DNA of 57,024 nt. Source: Streptomyces sp. SA15 (GTDB lineage Bacteria; Actinomycetota; Actinomycetes; Streptomycetales; Streptomycetaceae). The notes beneath the pieces were generated by a model. It ran no database searches. It worked only from the letters and a program-made list of their open reading frames with translations, and was not told where the DNA came from. Positions 52,777-57,024 of this stretch are shown here, one piece after another. The stretch is taken from positions 1 to 57,024 of the forward strand of contig NZ_NTGE01000068.1 in NCBI RefSeq assembly GCF_002291145.1. The letters run 5' to 3'. Position numbers and translations under genes: made by a program. Position 1 is the first letter of the stretch; every line of letters begins with the position of its first letter.

Positions 52777-54708
52777 TCAGGCGTGGGGTGCGCCGGCGGT
52801 GTCTGCTCGCAGCAAAGCCCTCATCCGGTGGATCCGCAGGGCGAGTTGGATGTCCAGTGCCCGGCCGGGCTGCTGCCACTGCGGGTCCAGGAGCGCGGTG
52901 ACCCGCTCCAGGCGCCGTGACACGGTGTTGGCGTGGATATGGAGGGTGTCGGCGGCCTTGCTCGGGCTGGCGCCCGTGGCGAAGTACGCCTCGAGCGTCT
53001 TCACCAGATCGGTGTCGTTCTCCCGGTCGTAGGCCAAGAGCGGCCCGATCGAGTTCTCGATGAAGCCGCCCACATCGTGGCCCTCGGACAGCAGGAGTCC
53101 CACGAAGCCGAGGTCGTCCGGCGCCGCGGCGCTCCCGATGGCGTCGAGGGTGGTCAGCGCCTCCAGGCAGCGCACCGCCTCCTGGTGGAGCCGGCCCGCT
53201 TCCGTGGGCCCGCGGCCGGGTCCGGACGCGCCCACGGTCACCGGATGGCCCAGCACCGCGGACAGTTCGTCGGCCACCGAGCGCGCCGTGTCCGAGGCGT
53301 CCGTGCCGGGCAACAGCAGCACGATGTTGCCGTCTCGGGCGGTCTTGAGACCGCCCTGCCTGTGGGCGTAGGAAGAGGCCCACATCATCGCGCGTCCGTG
53401 TGACCCGCCCTCTATGCGTACGGCCAGCAGGACATGAGGCGCTGCCGGGTCCAGGCCGGCCCTGCTCAGACGCTGCTCGACGCGGTGTGCCCGCCGCGAC
53501 CCGCCGGAGGGCAGGGCGATCAGTTCGTCGAACAGCTCGTCGTGCACGGGCCCTTCCGCCGCGGCCGTGCCGTGCTGGAGGAGCAGCTGGAGCGCGAAGA
53601 TCTGGGTGATGAGGTACAGCAGCCGCTCGTCCTCGCCGATCAGCGGGGTGGCGGGGCGCAGGACGGCGAACCCCAGGTTCTCCGCGCCCGCCACCACGGG
53701 GGCCACCCAGGTGTCCTCGCCCTGCATCATCGGGGTGCGCTGCGCCTGGGCGTCCCAGGACACCTCGGTCACCGCGTTGTCGTCCAGGTCGGGCAGGTGC
53801 GCGGTGGCGGTGATGATCAGGCCCGCGGGATTGCGCAGCTGCACGGTGCCGTCCAGCGCGTCGGCGGCGGCCTGCGCCAGGATGTCGAGGTCCGCGCCGG
53901 AGAGCAACAGCCCCATCAGGTGGCTTCTGACGTCGGCCAGCTGTTGCAGCCTGGCCAGGGCGGTACGGGTACGAAAACCGTCGGATTCGAGTTCGCTGAC
54001 CTCGTCGCTGGCGTCCTGAAGCCGCTCCGCGCGCTTGAGCGCCAGGGCGCCCAGCGCGGCCAGCGAACACGCCAGACCGATCTCGTCAGGGGTGAGATGC
54101 CGCACGGTGCGGCTCGCGCAGAACAGGACCCCCAGCGTGCCGTCGCCGTGCACGAGCGGCACGGCGAGCAGTGACCTGATGCCTTCCGCTCGTACCAGCT
54201 CGTCGGCCTGCGGGCTGTGCTCGAACCGGTCGTCGTTCAGATAGTCGGCCGTCCACAGCGGGGCGCCGGTGGTCATGGCCTGCTGTCCCGAACCCATGGC
54301 CAGGCGCACCTCTGCCCACAGACCGGTGGTCGCGCCGTCGACGGCGTGCAGACGCAAGGTTCCGTCGTCCTCGGGCAGACCGATGCACGCCATGTCCGCC
54401 TTGATGATCCGCTTGACGCGGCGGCTGATGACCCGCATCAGCTCGCCCAGGTCGTGCGGGTGCGTCATGTCGCGGGCGGTGTCGACGAGTTCGGCGAGCC
54501 CGTCCTCGCGCTGCCGACGGCGGTGCTGCGAGGCATGGATGACATGCGCCAGCCGGACCGCCTGTTCCAGCCGGTCCCGCTCGTGTGCGGAGCATGTCTG
54601 GTCCGCACGCAGCAGTAATTCCTCGAAGCGGTGGGACGGCACCTCTTCGGCGAGGAGCCGGAGCACGGTGAGCGGGTCCGGACGGTCTGTGTCTACTGCG
54701 TCGGTCAT
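52777..54708 (-). CDS. GAF-PucR/CdaR-type transcriptional regulator
   Basis: 643 residues. A GAF domain occupies roughly 75-215 (LAELVDTARDM through GTLGVLFCASRTVRHLTPDE), a helical/linker region and central domain follow, and the PucR C-terminal HTH (SPSKAADTLHIHANTVSRRLERV) is at about 585-610. The protein is a ligand-responsive activator candidate for the cluster, perhaps responding to an aromatic. ATG 54708 heads it; the promoter interval is 54709-54843. Confidence 0.88.
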   Translation of the reverse strand: MTDAVDTDRPDPLTVLRLLAEEVPSHRFEELLLRADQTCSAHERDRLEQAVRLAHVIHASQHRRRQREDGLAELVDTARDMTHPHDLGELMRVISRRVKRIIKADMACIGLPEDDGTLRLHAVDGATTGLWAEVRLAMGSGQQAMTTGAPLWTADYLNDDRFEHSPQADELVRAEGIRSLLAVPLVHGDGTLGVLFCASRTVRHLTPDEIGLACSLAALGALALKRAERLQDASDEVSELESDGFRTRTALARLQQLADVRSHLMGLLLSGADLDILAQAAADALDGTVQLRNPAGLIITATAHLPDLDDNAVTEVSWDAQAQRTPMMQGEDTWVAPVVAGAENLGFAVLRPATPLIGEDERLLYLITQIFALQLLLQHGTAAAEGPVHDELFDELIALPSGGSRRAHRVEQRLSRAGLDPAAPHVLLAVRIEGGSHGRAMMWASSYAHRQGGLKTARDGNIVLLLPGTDASDTARSVADELSAVLGHPVTVGASGPGRGPTEAGRLHQEAVRCLEALTTLDAIGSAAAPDDLGFVGLLLSEGHDVGGFIENSIGPLLAYDRENDTDLVKTLEAYFATGASPSKAADTLHIHANTVSRRLERVTALLDPQWQQPGRALDIQLALRIHRMRALLRADTAGAPHA

Positions 54709-54843
54709 CGCATTTCCCCCGCTGGCCTGCCATTTCGCGCTTAGAGCTCCGAACCTAGGCAGACCGTGATTGAGGAGTCAACCACCGCTGGTCGGGGAGC
54801 CTGCGGCCCGGGGGCGGTGCCCGGCAGGGGCGGAGCACCGCGG

Positions 54844-55683
54844 TCAGACCAGCTGCGTACGGGCGTCGAGGGCCCGCTCGGCTGCGGCGCGCATGGCGTG
54901 CACCGGTGCCGGGCGCCGGCCCGTCATCATCTCCACCTGAAGCACGGCCTGGTGCACCAGCAGGTCGAGGCCGCCCACGACGGTTCCGCCCCGGGACTGC
55001 CAGTGGTGTGCGAGCCGGGTGGGCCAGGGACTGTACAGCACGTCGAAGAGCACACCCGGCTTGTCAGGTACAGAGTCGGCCAGGGCGTCGGTGGCCCGGG
55101 CGGGGGTGGTCGAGATGACGAGGGGCGCGTTCAGCGCGTGGGCCGCCCGATGCCAGGCGACCGTGCGCACGGTCAGTCCGAGCCGCTCGCCCCACCGGCC
55201 CATCTCGGCCGCCCGGGCCTCGCTGCGCACGTAGGCCGTGACGTCGCGTGTCCCCATGCGTGCCAGGGCCGCCAGGGCGGAGGCCGCGGTGGCTCCCGCC
55301 CCGAGGACGGCCGCGTGTCCGGCGTGTGTGATGCCCCGTTCGCGCAGCGCCGAGGTCATGCCGGGGATGTCGGTGTTGTCGCCCTCCTTCCTGCCGTCTG
55401 CCGTGCGGAGCACGGTGTTGACGGCCTGCACGGATCGCACGGTGTCCGTCACGGAGTCGAGCAGCGGAAGCACGGCCCGCTTCAGCGGCATGGTCAGCGA
55501 CAGGCCCGCCCAACTGTCGTCCAGGCTGCCGAGGAAGGACTCCAGAGCGCTCTCGTCGACGTCGTGGCTGTCGTACGTCCAGTCGTCCAGGCCAAGTTCG
55601 CGGTAGGCGGTGCGGTGCAGTACGGGGGAGAGCGAGTGTGTGATGGGGGATCCCAGAACCGCGGCGTGTCGGCGGGTCGTCAT
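54844..55683 (-). CDS. aroE: Shikimate dehydrogenase
   Basis: 279 residues; reduces 3-dehydroshikimate. HSLSPVLHRTAY, the catalytic Lys68 in SLTMPLK and Asp105 in DNTDIPG are present, and the NADPH loop GAGATAASAL follows. GGAAGGA precedes ATG 55683. It continues an operon with the transketolase remnant upstream (35 bases apart), again a shikimate supply gene. Confidence 0.93.
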   Translation of the reverse strand: MTTRRHAAVLGSPITHSLSPVLHRTAYRELGLDDWTYDSHDVDESALESFLGSLDDSWAGLSLTMPLKRAVLPLLDSVTDTVRSVQAVNTVLRTADGRKEGDNTDIPGMTSALRERGITHAGHAAVLGAGATAASALAALARMGTRDVTAYVRSEARAAEMGRWGERLGLTVRTVAWHRAAHALNAPLVISTTPARATDALADSVPDKPGVLFDVLYSPWPTRLAHHWQSRGGTVVGGLDLLVHQAVLQVEMMTGRRPAPVHAMRAAAERALDARTQLV

Positions 55684-55718
55684 CGGTTGGTTCCTTCCTG
55701 TGCTGCGGGGCGGGTGTG

Positions 55719-56467
55719 TCAGGCGCGCTCGGCCCGTCGGGCCCGCTTCAGGCTGGTGCGTACCGCAGCCGCGACCTTGTCCGCGGTGAAGCCGAACTGG
55801 CGGTACAGCGCCTCGGGGGGAGCCGAGGCACCGAACTGGTCGAGGGCGACGGTCTCTCCGGCGGAGCCGAGCAGGGCGTACCAGCCGAGTGCGGTGCCCG
55901 CCTCCACGAAGACGCGCGCCGTCACCTCGGGCGGCAGGACCGCGTCGCGGTAGGCCTGGCTCCGCTCCAGGAACCATTCCAGGCACGGCATGGACACCAC
56001 GCGCGTGTCGGTCCCTTCCTCGCGCAGGACCTCCCGGGCCGCGAGCGCGATGTGCACCTCGCTGCCGGTGGCGACGATGACCGCGTCCGGGCTGCCACCC
56101 TCGGCGTCGGCGAGGACGTACCCGCCGCGGACCGCTTCGTCGGCCGGGGCCAGCCCGCTGCCCTCCCCGCGGTCGAGCACCGGCAGGCTCTGCCGGCTCA
56201 GGCACAGTCCGGCGGGCCGGTCGGTGCGTTCGAGGACGCCGCGCCAGACGCGACCGTCTCGCCCGCGTCGGCGGGGCGGACGACGTCCAGGCCGGGGATG
56301 CCCCGCAGCGACCAGAGGTGCTCGACGGGCTGGTGGGTGGGCCCGTCCTCGCCCAGGCCGATGGAGTCGTGGGTCCACACGAAGGTGACGGGAAGCCTCA
56401 TCATCGCCGCGAGCCGCACCGCCGGCCGCATGTAGTCGGAGAAGACCAGGAACGTTCCGCCGTAGGG
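55719..56467 (-). pseudogene. tkt: Transketolase, C-terminal half only, with a frameshift
   Basis: Reading from 56467 ([14 protein letters not shown], then [33 protein letters not shown] block) the homology matches the middle and C-terminus of actinobacterial transketolase. Near 56249 a base is gained or lost, and the remainder ([17 protein letters not shown] to the stop) continues in the next frame. About the first 400 residues, including the thiamine diphosphate site, are absent. It would have supplied erythrose-4-phosphate. Confidence 0.85.
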
Positions 56468-56857
56468 CGAAGGCGGCGGACGAGGCGCTGGTGTCCTGGT
56501 GTTTCACGAGGCTCAGGGCTCCTTGTCGGGAGAGGTCGGTGGAGGGAGAGCCGCACGCCAGGAAGAAACAGGAAGAGAGGGGTCACACAAAGTCCCTGTC
56601 GTTGCCACGGACCGGGCACGGCACCCACCGGAGCGCCATCCTGGTGGACCTCGCGATCACTGCCAACGCTCCGCCGACAGCTCCGTCAGGTCGCCCGCCA
56701 GTCCATCAAGTCCCGCCCGCGGGAAGGCCCTGCGCGGTCGGCGGGCCGCCGGTGGCCGCACGTCTGCCGCCTGTGGACGACCCGGCCGAGCGGCGCGGGC
56801 AACGGACACCTACGCGGCACGACGCATACAGGCACGCATCCGCCCCTAGGCCCTGTC
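56468..56857. other. Gene-free stretch right of the transketolase remnant
   Basis: No homologous gene can be read on either strand. Open frames here are short or of poor composition. It includes a breakpoint where transketolase homology ends abruptly at about 56467. Confidence 0.5.
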
Positions 56858-57024
56858 CGGCGGATCATGCCGCAGACGCGGGGCCTGGCACGCCGAGCTG
56901 CGGCGTTGTCGTCGGTTGCCGACGCTCCGCGTCGACGCCCTCCTCCGCCTTGCAGCTCGACGCACCAGGCCCCGCTCACCTGCGTTGATTGGGCGCCGCC
57001 GCTTTCCTGCGACCTGATCCGCCG
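56858..57024. mobile_element. MITE/IS-end-like element with imperfect inverted ends, reaching the window edge
   Basis: The left end CGGCGGATCATGCCGCAG (56858 onward) matches, inverted, the right end at the window border (CTGCGACCTGATCCGCCG) with two or three mismatches. TAGGCCCTGTC precedes it, as with other dispersed streptomycete elements. The interior has dyads but no ORF. The element may continue beyond the window. Confidence 0.55.

Overview
The window is GC-rich (about 70%) actinobacterial chromosome and looks like Streptomyces: codon use is strongly G/C at third positions, GTG and TTG starts are frequent, and murC, msrB, zapE, hemY, hemQ, a DUF4349 lipoprotein, a CoA-disulfide-reductase-like enzyme and a rhomboid sit together as in that genus. 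No tRNA, rRNA or CRISPR array was recognised.

Positions 1-29344 are mainly conserved core genes: a GH3 hexosaminidase cut by the window edge, a YbhN-type membrane protein, DUF429, msrB, murC, a RibD-like reductase, zapE, a carbonic anhydrase/SulP pair, an SPFH protein, PPK2, a FAD-Rieske oxidoreductase, a NodB-type deacetylase, a PTH2 homologue, a desaturase, a DUF692 protein, a secreted peptidase, hemQ, hemY and others. This half carries small-scale scars: a phoX gene with a large internal deletion, duplicated 3' gene ends after hemQ and DUF429, a 205-bp MITE with perfect 22-bp termini, and several short tandem repeats.

Positions 29678-56467 are an accessory small-molecule biosynthetic cluster with no NRPS or PKS. 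Its core (38548-43479) is a class II DAHP synthase, an EntA-like dehydrogenase, a PhzD-type isochorismatase and a PhzE-type fused ADIC synthase. Together these convert chorismate to 3-hydroxyanthranilate. Around them are extra copies of precursor genes: shikimate kinase, EPSP synthase, chorismate synthase, shikimate dehydrogenase, a transaldolase-like protein, a truncated transketolase and an internally deleted dehydroquinate synthase. Tailoring candidates are a 3-hydroxybenzoate-6-hydroxylase-like flavoprotein, an ACMSD-type amidohydrolase (decarboxylase), an arylamine N-acetyltransferase with a full Cys-His-Asp triad, a cupin, a second SDR and a luciferase-type monooxygenase. Two MFS exporters and TetR, LuxR-HTH and PucR/CdaR regulators complete it.

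My main inference is that the cluster makes an acetamido-epoxyquinol of the LL-C10037alpha/MM14201 type: 3-hydroxyanthranilate, then C6 hydroxylation, decarboxylation to aminohydroquinone, N-acetylation, quinone epoxidation by the cupin, and ketone reduction by the SDR. Every step has a candidate gene. The supply side shows decay or re-purposing: aroB and tkt are broken, the transaldolase has lost its Schiff-base lysine, and a transposase-like protein has lost its first catalytic aspartate.
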